The notes: a model not told the origin generated them from the sequence alone. 64,000 bases of DNA from Cladosporium sp. IMV 00045 (GCA_001931905.2 MSJI02000820.1:1-64000); one strand, 5' to 3'. Shown: positions 22,254 through 33,764, counted from the first letter of the stretch. Made by a program: numbers and translations.

Positions 22254-23182
22254 ATGCGTCTCGAAATCGTTCTTTCGTTTTGTTTAGCAAGCTTGTTCGT
22301 CCCGTTGAGCACAGCTGCTCAATCCTACAACACGACGTACACGGGCTATCCTCCTAAATACTGTGAGTACCGCGTACCAACATGGCAACATCGCAAAGGC
22401 TGACTTGACCACTTCAGGCGTTGGGAAGACTCGACCTGTCAATGCAAAGCCTCCACCGAACAAATGGGGCTTCATCTTGTTCCAAGCCTATGAGCCGCTC
22501 GACATCTTTGGACCTTACGAAGCCCTCTTCACTCTGGCGCGCAGGCAGAAGATCGACATCGCGTGGCTGGCCGAAACTCTCAAGCCAGTGACGACGGGTC
22601 CTCAAATGCCGGCAATGAACCCAATGAACTCATCTGCTTTCATTTCTGTCTCACCATCCCATACCTTCGCTACCGCACCCTCTGACATCGAAGTCCTCCT
22701 CGTGCCAGGCGGTCTTGGCGCGCGCGCTCCCAACATCAACGGTACCCTTGACTACATTGTCAAGAGCTTTCCAAAGCTCAAATACCTGATCACCGTCTGC
22801 ACTGGGAGTATGGTGGTGGCGAGGACCGGTTTGCTTTCGGGGAAACGCGTGACGACGAACAAGGCTGCCTGGAAAGATGTCGTTGCTACGGATCCGACCG
22901 CGCACTGGATCCCTCATGCACGTTGGGCTGTTGATGGGAAGATCTGGTCGTCAAGTGGTGTCTCGGCTGGGATTGATGTCACTTTGGCGTGGATCAGCTG
23001 TCATTATGGTGAAGATGTTGCGGCTGAGGTCACAAAGTGAGTATCGGTTTTTGGCGAAAACTGTTGCAATCGATTGCGATACTGATTATTATCCCAGATT
23101 TATGGAATATGACAGGCACACCGACTCTTATTGGGACCCATTTGCTGAGATCTGGAACGTGACCGTACCTTCAGGAGCATGA
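22254..23182 (+). CDS. Secreted DJ-1/PfpI-family protein (copy A)
   Basis: DJ-1/PfpI superfamily protein of 270 residues in three exons: 22254-22362, 22418-23036 and 23098-23182 (introns 55 and 61 bp). Exon 1 encodes a signal peptide (MRLEIVLSFCLASLFVPLSTAAQS) and is joined as T|GC to give YCVGKTRP. The core has FQAYEPLDIFGPYEALFTL, EVLLVPGGLGAR and the nucleophile elbow ITVCTGSMVVARTGLL with its catalytic-type Cys, followed by RVTTNKAAWKDV and SSGVSAGIDVTLAWI. This pattern resembles isonitrile hydratase-like and related GATase1-like proteins; the true activity is unknown. Predicted to be secreted. In copy B the signal exon is disconnected. Confidence 0.88.
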
Positions 23183-23219
23183 GATGGTTGGGCTTGGCAG
23201 CTGCTGCGGCTGAGAACGA

Positions 23220-23242
23220 ATACTTGCTCACTGAGCAAGTAT
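23220..23242. promoter_or_regulatory. Palindromic copper-response-like element upstream of CTR (copy A)
   Basis: Two perfect inverted 11-bp arms, ATACTTGCTCA and TGAGCAAGTAT, around one base. Each arm carries TTGCTCA, the core of the Mac1 copper element (TTTGCTCA) and of the related filamentous-fungal GRISEA/MacA sites. It sits 38 bp after the DJ-1 stop and ~184 bp before the CTR start. Mac1-type factors activate copper uptake when copper is low; binding here is inferred. Confidence 0.6.
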
Positions 23243-23425
23243 TCGGAACGAGTATCTAGTGAAGCGAGATCAGTTTGAGAAAGTTTCCTTTGTTTGATTC
23301 AATTCACATGGCGTATACAGATGTCTTAAATCACTTGTCAGCTTTGACTTCCTCCTCTTGAACACACCCATTGCTCAAGTTTATTGTACGTACTATCCGA
23401 CTGAAGACTCGAAGCGCCTATCACA

Positions 23426-24224
23426 ATGGATATGTCGGGGATGTCTAGCTCAATGTCCATGGACATGGCCACTGCAACAAGCTCTGGACACGACGCAATG
23501 TCAACCGCAGCAGACCACGACATGGAAGGCATGGATATGATGGGAGGCTGCAAAATCTCAGTAGGTGCCTGCCTTTGTTGGCCGCAAGAGACTACGCTCA
23601 CAAGCTTTGCTTCAGATGTTGTGGAACTGGAACACCATCGATGCATGTAAGTTGTGCGGGTTCCCCTCGTGCAGAGAACGATTACTGACCTCGACCCAGG
23701 TTTCATCTCCGAAAGCTGGCACATCACAAGCAAAGGCATGTTCGCCGGATCATGCATCGGCGTCCTTCTTCTCGTGATGGCACTCGAAGCGCTCCGCCGC
23801 GCATCGCGCGAGTACGATCTCTTCATCATGCGCTCCTACCAGAAATTCGCTGCGGGTTTCTCACCAAGCAACAATCCCACCACGGGAGAAGGCGCCAGCA
23901 GTCCGAACAAGTCTTCTGCGGCCCAAGCAACGACACCACTGCTCCAAAGCCAACAGACCTTCACTCCCACTGTCTTCCAGCAATTGGTCAGGGCTTTCCT
24001 CCACATGGCACAGTTCGCTGTCGCTTACATCGTCATGCTTCTGGCAATGTACTACAACGGGTATTTCATCATCTGCATTTTCATCGGTGCCTTTGTGGGA
24101 GCGTTCATCTTCAGCTGGCACAGCATGGCGTTGCCGTTAGTATGACCCCCTCTCAGTGCTACGACTTTGTCAACTAATGAGCAACAGCGGAGACCAACGC
24201 TCGGTCACGTACTGTTGCGGTTGA
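23426..24224 (+). CDS. Ctr-family copper transporter (copy A)
   Basis: Copper(I) channel of the Ctr family, 212 residues in four exons: 23426-23560, 23616-23646, 23700-24135 and 24188-24224. The introns are 55, 53 and 52 bp. The N-terminus is Met/His-rich (MDMSGMSSSMSMDMATATSS; DHDMEGMDMMGGC), as expected for copper capture. Membrane segments are GMFAGSCIGVLLLVMALEAL, then FAVAYIVMLLAMYYNGYFII with the M-x3-M signature, then a third with GAFVGAF (G-x3-G packing). The spliced end reads GDQRSVTYCCG, a Cys-Cys tail like that used for copper hand-off. Reading through the last intron would lose this tail. Confidence 0.9.
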
Positions 24225-24449
24225 CGACCTCAATGGCTCGGTCGAAGATGCCTGTAAGTCGATGTGATTGGCCAGTGAGCCAGTGATGGATTCTAGTTGC
24301 TGTCTTCGATCATGCGAGGGGTGCAAAGTGCCGAGCATGCGCACAACAATGGATTTCTCTCAGACGACTCATGATGAAGAGCCCGCGAGTATTGAGTCAA
24401 ATTAGGGGATGGCCGGCTCAGATGCGGATCCAGAAGCTGATCTTGAAGT

Positions 24450-25810
24450 TTAAGAAGCAGAGAATAGCCTGTGTCCTGATAAGATCTTAATGAAGAGTAC
24501 TAAGACACCACCAGAAAGCATAAGAGCGCCCGTCAAGACCGAGACCTGCTCAAACCCATGGTATTTCGAATATAAAGCACCCGAAATGGGCGGTCCGAGC
24601 AAAACGCCAACTGAGGCAATCGTCAATCCCATGCCAATGTACGTGCCGTAGTCCTTCGGATCCCGTGCGCTTCCAGTAAATGCCACTGACATGCCGGATG
24701 TCAGAGCTCCAGAAGTGAAACCGTAAATGGCAGACCAAACGATGATCGCAACGTTCGAGTGAGATAGAGGCCAGCAGAAGACAACGACCCCACTGCTCAT
24801 GCAAGCGTAGAGCAGAACGTTGAAACGGCCGATTCTCTTTGATAGCAAGGCTGGGATGACGCGGCCCGGGAACGAGGCGGCGTTGATGATGGGCACTAGG
24901 TAGGCGGCCATCCTCTCACTCATACCTCTCTGCAAAGCATAGGTGGGGACGAAAAAGAAGGGTTGAAACTGGGCAAGAAAAGGGACAAATGCAGTAATGC
25001 ACATAAGTACGTACGACATGTCTCGAAACGCTTCAAGTTTCAAGAAACGAGTGTTGCGCGCAGCCAGGCGTGGTTTGATTGCGATACACGCAACGGCTAG
25101 TAAGCCTAGTGCCATGAATGCGTTGATTCGCACTGCCCAGCCATATCCAAAACGTTCATTGCGAATGAGAACTCCGAGGGCGATGGGAAAGATGACCCCT
25201 CCGATCGAAGATCCTGCTACCGCAAGCCCCATGGCGATGTCGCGCTTCTCGCGGAAATACTGTGGCGTCGCTGCCATGGCAGGGGTCAGAAGCATGCCGC
25301 TTGCGATCCCAGTGAGGACACCTTGGATAAGTATGAAATGCCACAGGCTACTGCAGATGCTCGTGAGCATCAACCCAGTAAGTAGAATGCCGCAGAAGGG
25401 TATATTACCCGCGAACCATAGCGGTCAAACATGGGGCCACCGATAGCACCACAGGCTAAGATGAAGAAGGTTTGCAACGACCCAATCCACGCAATTGCTG
25501 AGGGACTGCTTGAAGAAAGCTGGTGGCTTTGGTAATATGCTTGGAATATGCTGCAGCACTCATCAGCATCCTTCTCGAAGTACCATAAGTTGGTCGCCGT
25601 GCTTTTTACTCACCTGAAAGAATTTACGAATCCGAGGGTAGCACATAGAACGCATGCATTACCGATCGCAACAATCCACGCCCTGGCTCCTCCTTCTGGG
25701 AAACTTTCTTCCAAGTCGTGAGTTGACGAATTTGAATGAGGCGAGAGTGAGACAGACTCTACAGGAGAGCTTCCTGTCGTTGCTGGCACATTTGGCGATG
25801 ATGAATACAT
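24450..25810 (-). pseudogene. MFS transporter, monocarboxylate-permease type (copy A, frameshifted)
   Basis: Same gene as 36612-37974. Exon 1 is 25614-25810, the intron is 25551-25613, and exon 2 begins at 25550. Near 25374-25378 copy A has CAACCCAG where copy B has CAACCCCAG; the missing C shifts the frame after AFYL and gives an immediate TGA. The rest (from ~25373 to 24450, residues TSICSSLWHFILIQGVLTGI to LSGHRLFSAS) stays open in the other frame. So this copy encodes only a ~120-residue stub unless the base is a sequencing error. Membrane segments and the MFS loop order match the fungal MCH/monocarboxylate group. Confidence 0.75.
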
Positions 25811-26380
25811 CCCTAGAGAGCACTGTCAACCCCAGGGGTCTGTTGAGTTTGCCTACTGGTAAAGACATTGGAGCAGGTTTGAATTGTCTAGGGAAAGGAA
25901 ACGGATAAAGAAGCACTGGTCAATAGCGTGCTACTGTGTGATAACACCACCCTCCGCCTTTGACTCCATTAACGGCGAGGCGAGGCGCGAGGCAACGCGG
26001 TCACAACGATCGCATCAGTGAACGTGCTTGAAGGAAAGTAGGTATCAATCTTCGCTCACAGTTGAAGCAGTGTGAACGAGCATGGGAGTTGCACGGATTT
26101 CAAGCCCCTGGTGACCGCGTTATCTCCGATCTGCGGCTGGCGATATCGGGTTTAGCGTCATCCTTCGACTTCCAGGCATGCTCCAACACGTATTTACTCG
26201 CCTCCAAACAATCTCTGAGAGGACTAAAGTCTCCTGAAAGCAATTACGAGCAAAGCAAGACACTCACAAAAACATCGTCGAAGTTGATCAAATTTTCCAA
26301 TATCACCGAGCTGTAGAGGTCTTCCTGCCTCGACCCATCACCGATCACATAACCGGTAACTCCGGGCCACCACGGCCGAG
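25811..26380. promoter_or_regulatory. Divergent promoter MFS / factor 2 (copy A)
   Basis: 570 bp between divergent starts, nearly identical to copy B (37975-38541). No gene seen. Shared control of the transporter and the regulator is plausible from the layout. Confidence 0.5.
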
Positions 26381-27681
26381 ATGGCCGACAGAGAGCAGCA
26401 TGGCCTCGACCTTTTGTCGTCAGCAACCGCATACGTGCAAAACGATCTGATAAGACCTCCGAACATGGATCCTGAAGAGCCGCCACGTCCGCGGAAACGA
26501 CGTCGCGCAGCCCTATCGTGTGAACAATGCCGACAGAGGAAGCTCAAGTAAGTCTTGGAACGGCGATGTGCTCTCACTGGCCTTTTTGTACTGATTCCTC
26601 CTAGATGTGATCGTAACGATCCATGCGGTGCCTGTGTCAAGTCACGTCTCCCGTCATGTGTCTACAAAGACAACAACGCACTCAGTGCTTTACCAGCTGT
26701 AAGTGGAGTTCATTTCGTTGTGAAGTCTCGGTTATGTGGAGCATGTGGACAACAGGCTCCACCAATGTTGGCAATGCCCAAATATACATGATCAATGTGC
26801 ATTTCGGGTAATTCCTGATATGTGTCGAGCACCGTGGGCTCGGTGGTTGCACGGTCCCGACACAGTAAATCTCATCGAACATATGTCATGCCGCTAGAAA
26901 ACAATGACTGTGTTTCTGCTGATATTTAAAACTAAAGCACTAGCACGAACATTCTTGCTGACTCTATCCCAGGCGTCAAAAAAATCGCAACAGCAGCCTC
27001 AATCACTTCTGGGCGCATCGGATCATTCTCATGTGGCATCAACGTCGTCCAAATTCCCACCATCCCCAGCAATCACACAATCTCCAAACAGTCGACCAAG
27101 CGAGTCTCAGCATCCGACATCACACTCTTTCCAGGACAAACCCCAACAAACAGCTCAGACGGACTTTCAAACCGAGCACTTAAAGTCGGAGCCACTGCGA
27201 GGCATACGTGGAGTCTTCGCCAAAAGACAGCTTTACGGTGAAAGCCACTGGATGAGCTATCTGACAAAATCTTCGATTGCAATTGAAGGCATTAAAGACA
27301 TTGCTCAAGAGGGATTCACCGATGGCTTTGGTCTCTTGGGGAAATGCAAGACGCTGGCGAGAGAAGTCAAGGCTCAAGAGCGGCCTGATGAAGACAAGTT
27401 GAGACAAGGTGACAGTCTTCTACCCAGTCGTGTCGTGGCAGACATGCTTGTTGAGGCCTATCTTCGATCAATCGAGACGGTGTACCACATTCTGGATGTC
27501 CAGCAATTCAAGGAACTGTACGAGCAATACTGGCACAGCCCTGACAATGTCCCGCGTGGGTTTCATTCCAGCATGATTCTGGTCTTTGCGGTAGGTGCTG
27601 CTATCTGCCAGACCCATGGCGTGAGCCGCAAAAACATCACGCACTGGATATTCCTGGCTTTGCAGTGGCTGAGTCATCCTC
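26381..27681 (+). CDS. Zn2Cys6 transcription factor 2 (copy A, cut by assembly gap)
   Basis: N-terminal ~320 residues of the regulator that is complete at 38542-41136. Exons: 26381-26547, 26605-26698 and 26973 to the gap; introns are 57 and 274 bp. The zinc cluster CEQCRQRKLKCDRNDPCG.. is completed by splicing intron 1. The sequence stops at the N run after LALQWLSHP, inside the fungal-specific regulatory domain, so the missing C-terminus is an assembly limit or a duplication breakpoint. Confidence 0.8.
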
Positions 27682-27701
27682 NNNNNNNNNNNNNNNNNNN
27701 N
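27682..27701. other. Assembly gap, 20 N
   Basis: Twenty undetermined bases lie exactly where copy A ends and copy B begins. The round number suggests a placeholder rather than a measured size, so the real distance is unknown. Any reading frame crossing it is an artefact. Confidence 0.97.
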
Positions 27702-28310
27702 CCGGTAGCGAAGGTAGGCTGGGAGACGAGACGGATACGGGTGGCCTCGAGAGGGCAGAGGGCGATGTCGGCAAGGAACTCAGCGCAGGCGGAGGAGGCG
27801 AGGTAGACAGCGGTGCGGTTGTTGGCAGCGTTCTCGTAGCCGAGGAGACCAATGGACTGCTGCTTGAAGAACTCGTAACCACCGAACTTCAGGGCACCCT
27901 GGAGGAAGTAACCAGCGAAGGTAGGGCCGGCACCAGTGAGGAGAGCGCCAGCGCCCTCATTCTGGATGACCTGCTTGAAGCCGCCGATGAAACCGCGGTT
28001 GTAGGTCTGGGGGTCGAGCTGGATGCGGGTCTTGACGCTGTCGCGGGAGTGTTAGCGGGATGCGCCTGATCGTGTCTGCGACGCGCAGTGCGCCGGCCAT
28101 TGAGGCGAGTGAGGTGAGTGAGGTGAGGTCTTACACATCGACGGGGGTGAGGCCACCGTGGGTGACGGAGCAGCAGACGGCACCGGCGAAGGCGAAGCGA
28201 GAGTAGAGAGCGACACCAGAGAGCTTCTGGGGCTCGGCGGCCTGGACGTGCTGCTTGACAGCGTCGACCTTGACGCTGCCGGTGGAGGTGGGAGGAGCCT
28301 GGGCAGACAT
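27702..28310 (-). CDS. MIR1: Mitochondrial phosphate carrier (copy B, 3' part missing at gap)
   Basis: First ~170 residues of a second phosphate carrier. Exon 1 is 28135-28310, the 97-bp intron is 28038-28134, and exon 2 runs from 28037 to the gap. Protein as in copy A apart from KQHVQA for KQQVQA, with PVDVVKTRIQ intact. The last two carrier repeats are absent because the sequence stops at the N run. If the junction is a true tandem duplication this copy is a 5' fragment; if it is a scaffolding join, the rest was lost in assembly. Confidence 0.8.
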
Positions 28311-28866
28311 TGTGTATGAGATATGGATGTGGGAGTGGAGATGGGGGGTGGAAGTGAGTGTAGGTGGTGGTGTGGTAAGTGGTGCGGACGAGAGGTTGGA
28401 AGGGAGCAATTGTTTTTGGATGCACGACCCCCGACCCCGAGACTTCCCGGCGGCTAAGCCAGCGTTGGGGCAGAGCATGCCCATCCGCCAAAACTCGACC
28501 GGAGGAAACCAAACGGCGCTATGACGGAATTGCACCTCCGTGGTGCCGAAGAGCCTTACTACTGGTTGCTACGAGCATGTGACAACAGTGTTAAAACGAC
28601 GTTGTTGTCTGGGGGTGAGATACATGGCCATTGACCACGCTGCTTGCACAGATGTATGCCAGCCTGAAGAAATTTCTCCGCCTCTCCGATTGTCGACGCG
28701 AGATCAAATGTCGCTCTCGAAGTTGACATGACAACATAGTACAGCAAGCTAGAATACAAGGCTATCGGGTTCGCATGCACTGTCATCCGGCGACTTATTC
28801 CAGAGAGGAGATTGGTTCAATCTGTTCCCTCCAACCCGACTTGGCATAAATAACATGTCTTCACTT
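28311..28866. promoter_or_regulatory. Upstream region of phosphate carrier (copy B)
   Basis: Counterpart of 16307-16868, with scattered substitutions and short indels. No gene seen. Confidence 0.5.
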
Positions 28867-29620
28867 TCACTTCTTCCAGATACCAGAAGTGACTCCTCCG
28901 GCCTGCAAGAGACTCGTTGCTGGTGCCTCGCCGCTCAACAGCAGCTTCATCTCTGGGTCACCTTTTTCCATCTGTACACATTGTCAGCATCACCTCAATT
29001 AACCACTCAGGTGGATCACCACTCACAGCACGCTGATATCCAGGTCTTGCCGCAACATCCTGCAACCACCGCAGAATATTCGGATATCTCGACAGGTCCA
29101 CCGGCCCCCAGTATCTCTGGGTCGTCAACGAATACATGGTCATGATATCCGCCGCCGTGAACTCCTCGCCCGCCAGCCATTTGCTCTCGGCCAGATGCTG
29201 GTCCATCACCTGGATCGCGCCGTGCAGTCTCGCCTCTCTGAACTTTTGCATCGCCTCGTCTGGAAGTGGGAACATGGCGGAGATCATCTGAGGCTGCAGT
29301 GTGCCATTGGCCCAGTGGAACCAGTGCAGGTAGTTGGCGTAGTCTGGGTCATTGGGCTTCTTCGCTAGTCTGCCAGCACCGTGGCGGTGGATGATATATT
29401 CGACAACAGCGCCGCTTTCACTGAGCGTGATGCCGGCCTCGGTATCTTCCATGAAAGGCGATTTGCCTGTGGAGTTTCCGGGCAAAGACGAAAGAGACTC
29501 CGGAGCAAGCAGGGGTGCTCTCGTGTGTCGGGTGAGTTGGTAGGGAATCCCGAGCTCTTCGCAAAGGAAAACGACGCGTTCGGATTGGGAAACCCCCATG
29601 TGATGGACGGTGAGAACCAT
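28867..29620 (-). CDS. Glutathione S-transferase (copy B)
   Basis: 232 residues; exons 29027-29620 and 28867-28971 with a 55-bp intron (GTGAG..GCTGAC..TACAG). Identical layout to copy A with about seven substitutions in exon 1 (for example HGA for HGD and GEE for GED) and a one-residue longer, more variable C-terminus. All GST landmarks (VSQSERVVFLCEELGI, LSESGAVVEYI, FTAADIMTMY) are kept, so it looks functional. Confidence 0.9.
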
Positions 29621-30753
29621 TTTTGCGATTGGTAATGCCAGTGACTGGAGTGTCCTCAGATGGGCAGGTCGCGGTTGAACAGATGTTGCTCGGCAGTGAT
29701 GTAAGATTTATTGAAGCCGTGAGAGAGATAGTGTTTGCGCCGATTGGGCAAATAGGAGAGGTTTCTCAGAAGCTCAAATGCAAGACTTACTTATAGTACT
29801 GTATATGCTTCAAAGCAAAGCTGGCAGTTACTTGTCTAGAGTCATCTCAAGGCGATCCCTACACCTTGCGTAGGTATTTGACATCAGTGGGTGGTGATCC
29901 CAGGCTGCCAGCCCCACTCTACAGAGTGGTTCTAAAGAAGTTCGGCTGTTGTGCATCCCGTCCGATGCATAACTGAGGTAATCAGAAGCATTCTCGAGAC
30001 CTCTGAGTTGTATAGTCCGGTTGAAATCGGCACAATTGGCGTTCGAGCCAAGTTTCAGTCCCAGCTCTCTATCAGAATCGTAGGTTACTTTACTAATGGC
30101 AGGACATTTCCTTCATCCACAGCATCCGCGTTTCGTCCTGGAGCGCGAAACATCCCGTGTCGCGTCAGACGATGACTCGTATTGAGGAGGATGATGTACC
30201 AAGCGCAGGAAGAACGAAAGCGAATGGCTGCCTGGGACTCCTTGTACTCCATGAATGCCTTCGGCTTTAAAGCCTTTATCCTCGCAGAGCTCCGTGATCA
30301 TTTTGGTCACTCTGTACGGTTGTCCAGATCTACTGGTTTTCGATTCTTCAGCCCTTTGCGAATACGAATTGGGGTTAGACTGACTACCTCAGGTGGGTAC
30401 GCAGTCGCCATACGGGGAACGATGAACTCCATCCTGCTAGGCCACAGACACGACACAGGCCAATACGACGGGTTCTCGGACATTCGGATATCAGCTGCTA
30501 CCACTTCAATTGATCCAGCCATGCGTCTTTTCTACAACCAAGAACAGCTTGCGACCGGTTTTAAGCAAGCTTCAACCTAAGGAGTTGTGGGTGGAGTCAA
30601 TCCAACTGCAATCAGCCTTGTAGGGTGAGGAATCAAAGTACAAGTACCTCCTCGACATCTCACCCCAATCTCTCTTTCCCTCAAGATACGCTTGAAACGC
30701 AGAAACCACTGAAAGGTTCTCTCACGATCACCCTCAATTCTACACCGAGGAAA
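29621..30753. promoter_or_regulatory. Divergent promoter GST / NmrA-like (copy B)
   Basis: 1.13 kb. The first half matches copy A; from about 30178 to 30700 it is largely different. An open frame at 30182-30580 has no counterpart in copy A and no recognisable features, so I treat it as noncoding. Confidence 0.5.
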
Positions 30754-31820
30754 ATGGCAGACAGAAATTACCTCAAAAAAATCGCCATTGTCGGCGTAAG
30801 TAACTCTTGATGACAAGATGTTTGCATCGACTGACCGTATGCCAGGCCGGCGGCAACAGTGGCAGCTTCATCGCCCAGGCTCTCATCGAAACTGGCCGCT
30901 TTGATGTCACCGCGATCACCCGTCCGGAAAGCACCAGCAAGCTCCCAGACGGCATCAAAGTCGCCAAAGCGTCGAACGACGACCACGATGCTCTTGTCTC
31001 CGCTCTTCGCGGCCAGGATGCTCTTCTCATCACTCTCGGTGTGACCGTGCCAGCCGACACTCACACCAAACTCGTCCGCGCAGCCGCTGCCGCCGGTGTG
31101 CCATGGGTGCTCCCCAATGACTGGGGAGTCGACACTGAGATCGAAGAATACATCAACGATATTCCCGGTATCGCCAAAGTTCCCGGCGCCCGCAAAGATG
31201 TCGCTGAAACTGGCGTTTGCAAATTTATCTCCGTCTCGACGGGCTTCTGGTACGAATGGTCGCTCGCCATCCCATTCTCCTACGGCTTCGATTTTGCCAA
31301 CAAGACAGTCACCTTCTTCGACGACGGCGAGACCAAGATCTCCACTTCCACCTGGCCTCAGGTCGGGCGCGCAGTCACATCCTTGCTCAGCTTGCCGATT
31401 AAGCCTGAAGGTGGCAATTCTGAGCGCTGCCTTGAACATTTCCAGAACAAAGTCGTCTACGTCAACTCTTTCACCGTCAGCCAGAAAGATATGTTCGACT
31501 CCGCCCTCCGAGTGACTGGCGACAAGCTGGAAGACTGGACTATCAACAAGGAGCCCGCAAGAGAGCGCTATGCCTCCGCCGTCAAAGCGCTGCAGGGCGG
31601 TGAGAGAATGGCTTACGTTCGCATGATGTACACCAGAGTCTTCTTCGACGACGGTACTGGTGACTTCGAGACCAGGAGGGGCACTGCGAACAAGATTCTG
31701 CATCTTCCAAAAGAGAGTCTTGATGAAGCGACGATTCGCGCGATTGAAAGGTCTGGGACGGCGCTCTCGGCTTATGAAAAGGTCGTGAAGGAGAGGCTTG
31801 CACAAAAAGGGGATATTTGA
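30754..31820 (+). CDS. NmrA-like / isoflavone-reductase-type protein (copy B)
   Basis: 338 residues; exons 30754-30795 and 30846-31820, 50-bp intron restoring IAIVGAGGNSGSFIAQALI. Differs from copy A at roughly 16 positions, mostly conservative (TEIEE for TETEE, AETG for ADTG, KLED for KFED). The cofactor loop and all core motifs are intact. Same divergent arrangement with a GST. Confidence 0.9.
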
Positions 31821-32073
31821 TGTGATGCGTGACTAGCACTTCTCATTTTCACGTCCTCGAATTCAACCAAGTGGCAAATTGGCTCTTATCTTGCTTCCAC
31901 TACTCAACTCTTTCAAATTCCGGTGTTTCTGTCTTCCAAGTAAGACTAAGGACAAGCAGGGCCATTTTTCACGCTCACAACTAATCTCTAACTATAAAAT
32001 AAGCTGTTGTGCCACGACGAAGTGATTCTTTTGGAACGGTATCATATCGTATCTCAGCAACCTACTCCCAGCC

Positions 32074-33764
32074 CTACACGACGATCTGGTTCTGAGGTTT
32101 CGTCGTCCCCAGAGTCTGCGCTCTAGCATTGCCCCTGATTGTAAGGTCGGGTGTCAATGACAAGCACTCAACGCTAGGTGGGCCAACCTTGCAAGAAAGA
32201 ACGTAATCCGCATTCTCCGGCTGAAGACTTCTGATAAGCTGCCGCATACTCGCGCACTGCGGAAGAGCCAGGCATGTCGCCAACGCAACGCGAGCATCAT
32301 GCAATTCCTCCGAACGCACTCTCGCCACATGCGTCACCGCTGTTCCCAGAGGAAATGTGGCAAGGTGGACTCGGAACATTCCCATGGCCGGCTTGAGGAG
32401 GATGGGAACGATGCGCACGGCATTTTGGCAACACATGTCTGCTAGGGAGGCAGCGGGTAAATAGCTGCCCGATGGATCGAGGTCGTGGAGCGTGCTGTTG
32501 ACTTTGAGGCTCAGCGACCAGTAGAAGGATGTCATGTGGGCGGCCATGATGGTTTTGGCGTTGAGCGATCGTGTAGCAGACGCGCTTGCAAGCTCCGACT
32601 GGACTTCTTCCTCGAAGAATGCATAGTATGCGTCTTTCCATTCGTTCAACTGTCGATGCAACTCGAGGCATGTGTTGATTGTTTCTTCGTATTGAGCAAC
32701 CAGAAGGGAGCCTGGCAGGTGCGGCAGACAATCCACACGCTCGTACAAGTCAGGGAGATTGAGAGCAATGTCGACCAGAAGGTCTTGTGGCGTTTTGCTG
32801 TGATGAGTCCACGGTATGGTCTTCCAGGCACTTTCGTTGAGGAATGAGGCTTTGCGAGCTCGCATTGCTGCAAATGCCTAAACATATCAGTCAAACGATT
32901 CATAGTCACTGGGCGTAAGGGTTACATACGAGATGCATACGACCATCGACGAAGAGGCGGTGCGCAAGACCGCTAGTATAGAAGCTCGGAGAATTCGATT
33001 GCAGCAATGAAGCCTCGCCGGTGTTATGTGTCATCCAGTTGTTGGCCTGCGTCATCTTATCTGTGTCATTCTTCGATTGCATTGCCTGAAGATTGTGAGC
33101 GCTCTTCTCTATGGTGAACATGATGTCGTACCTCAAAGAAGCTCAATAGTCGGACAGTTGTTATCAGCTCCAACTTTCGTCTCCCACACAAGAGATTCTT
33201 TTTGCGTGCGTTGATCAAAGTGGATGTATCAGACAACACGTCTCCATATATCCGCTGGCCTTCCTTGGTCATCCATTCCTGTGAACCAACTCGGCCGAGG
33301 GTTGCAAGAGATAGAGCAAGTAGCGCTTTATGGATGGTACGGAATTGGACTTGCTGTTCAAGGATGTGTATTGACTCAATCCAGCCTTTCAATACATTGA
33401 CATCGGCTGGAAGGTTTTGGCCGTTTGGCAGGTAAGCCTTCCAGTATAGTCCAGTTATTTGGTGAAAGAAAGCAGAACGTGACAGGTTATCGTGCAGTAA
33501 AATTTTACTGTCACATTGTACCGGCTTGGTGGGTGTCTGTTTCTGCTTGCTTTGAATCACTGTGTTCTTGAAGACCAGTGGTCTGATATACCCTTCGCAT
33601 TCGCGATTCAATCTTCGGCATTGGCCACATGCAGGCTTTTGGAGATCACACTTGATGCTGGTCAGATCAAACTTGCCTCGATTCCATGCTCTGCAGGGGC
33701 TTACCGCTTTCCGTCGTTTCAGACAAGTCAAACATGCCTTCGAACCTCCGGCCCGCTTGACCAT
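32074..33764 (-). CDS. Zn2Cys6 transcription factor 1 (copy B, full length)
   Basis: 512-residue zinc-cluster regulator. Exons: 33705-33764, 33132-33650, 32930-33085 and 32074-32877; introns are 54, 46 and 52 bp, at the same places as in copy A. The spliced cluster is C-x2-C-x6-C-x6-C-x2-C-x6-C. It continues 28 residues beyond the copy A stop (to TKPQNQIVV), and the extended tail is probably ancestral because the downstream bases in A can still be aligned. Divergent to the DJ-1-family gene. Confidence 0.87.

Larger units (their letters stand above)
15707..27681 (+). repeat. 12-kb direct repeat, copy A
   Basis: This segment matches 27702-39862 gene for gene and mostly base for base, in the same orientation. 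It begins inside the phosphate carrier and ends inside Zn2Cys6 factor 2, exactly at the N gap. Differences from copy B are scattered substitutions plus small indels, with one strongly diverged block upstream of the NmrA-like gene. It contains the damaged MFS gene and the shortened factor 1. Confidence 0.9.

Noticed and set aside
27637..28069. Frames crossing the N gap
   Set aside because: They translate N bases as unknown residues and join unrelated sequences.
30182..30580. 132-residue frame upstream of the copy B NmrA-like gene
   Set aside because: Absent from copy A, no motifs, lies in the diverged promoter block.
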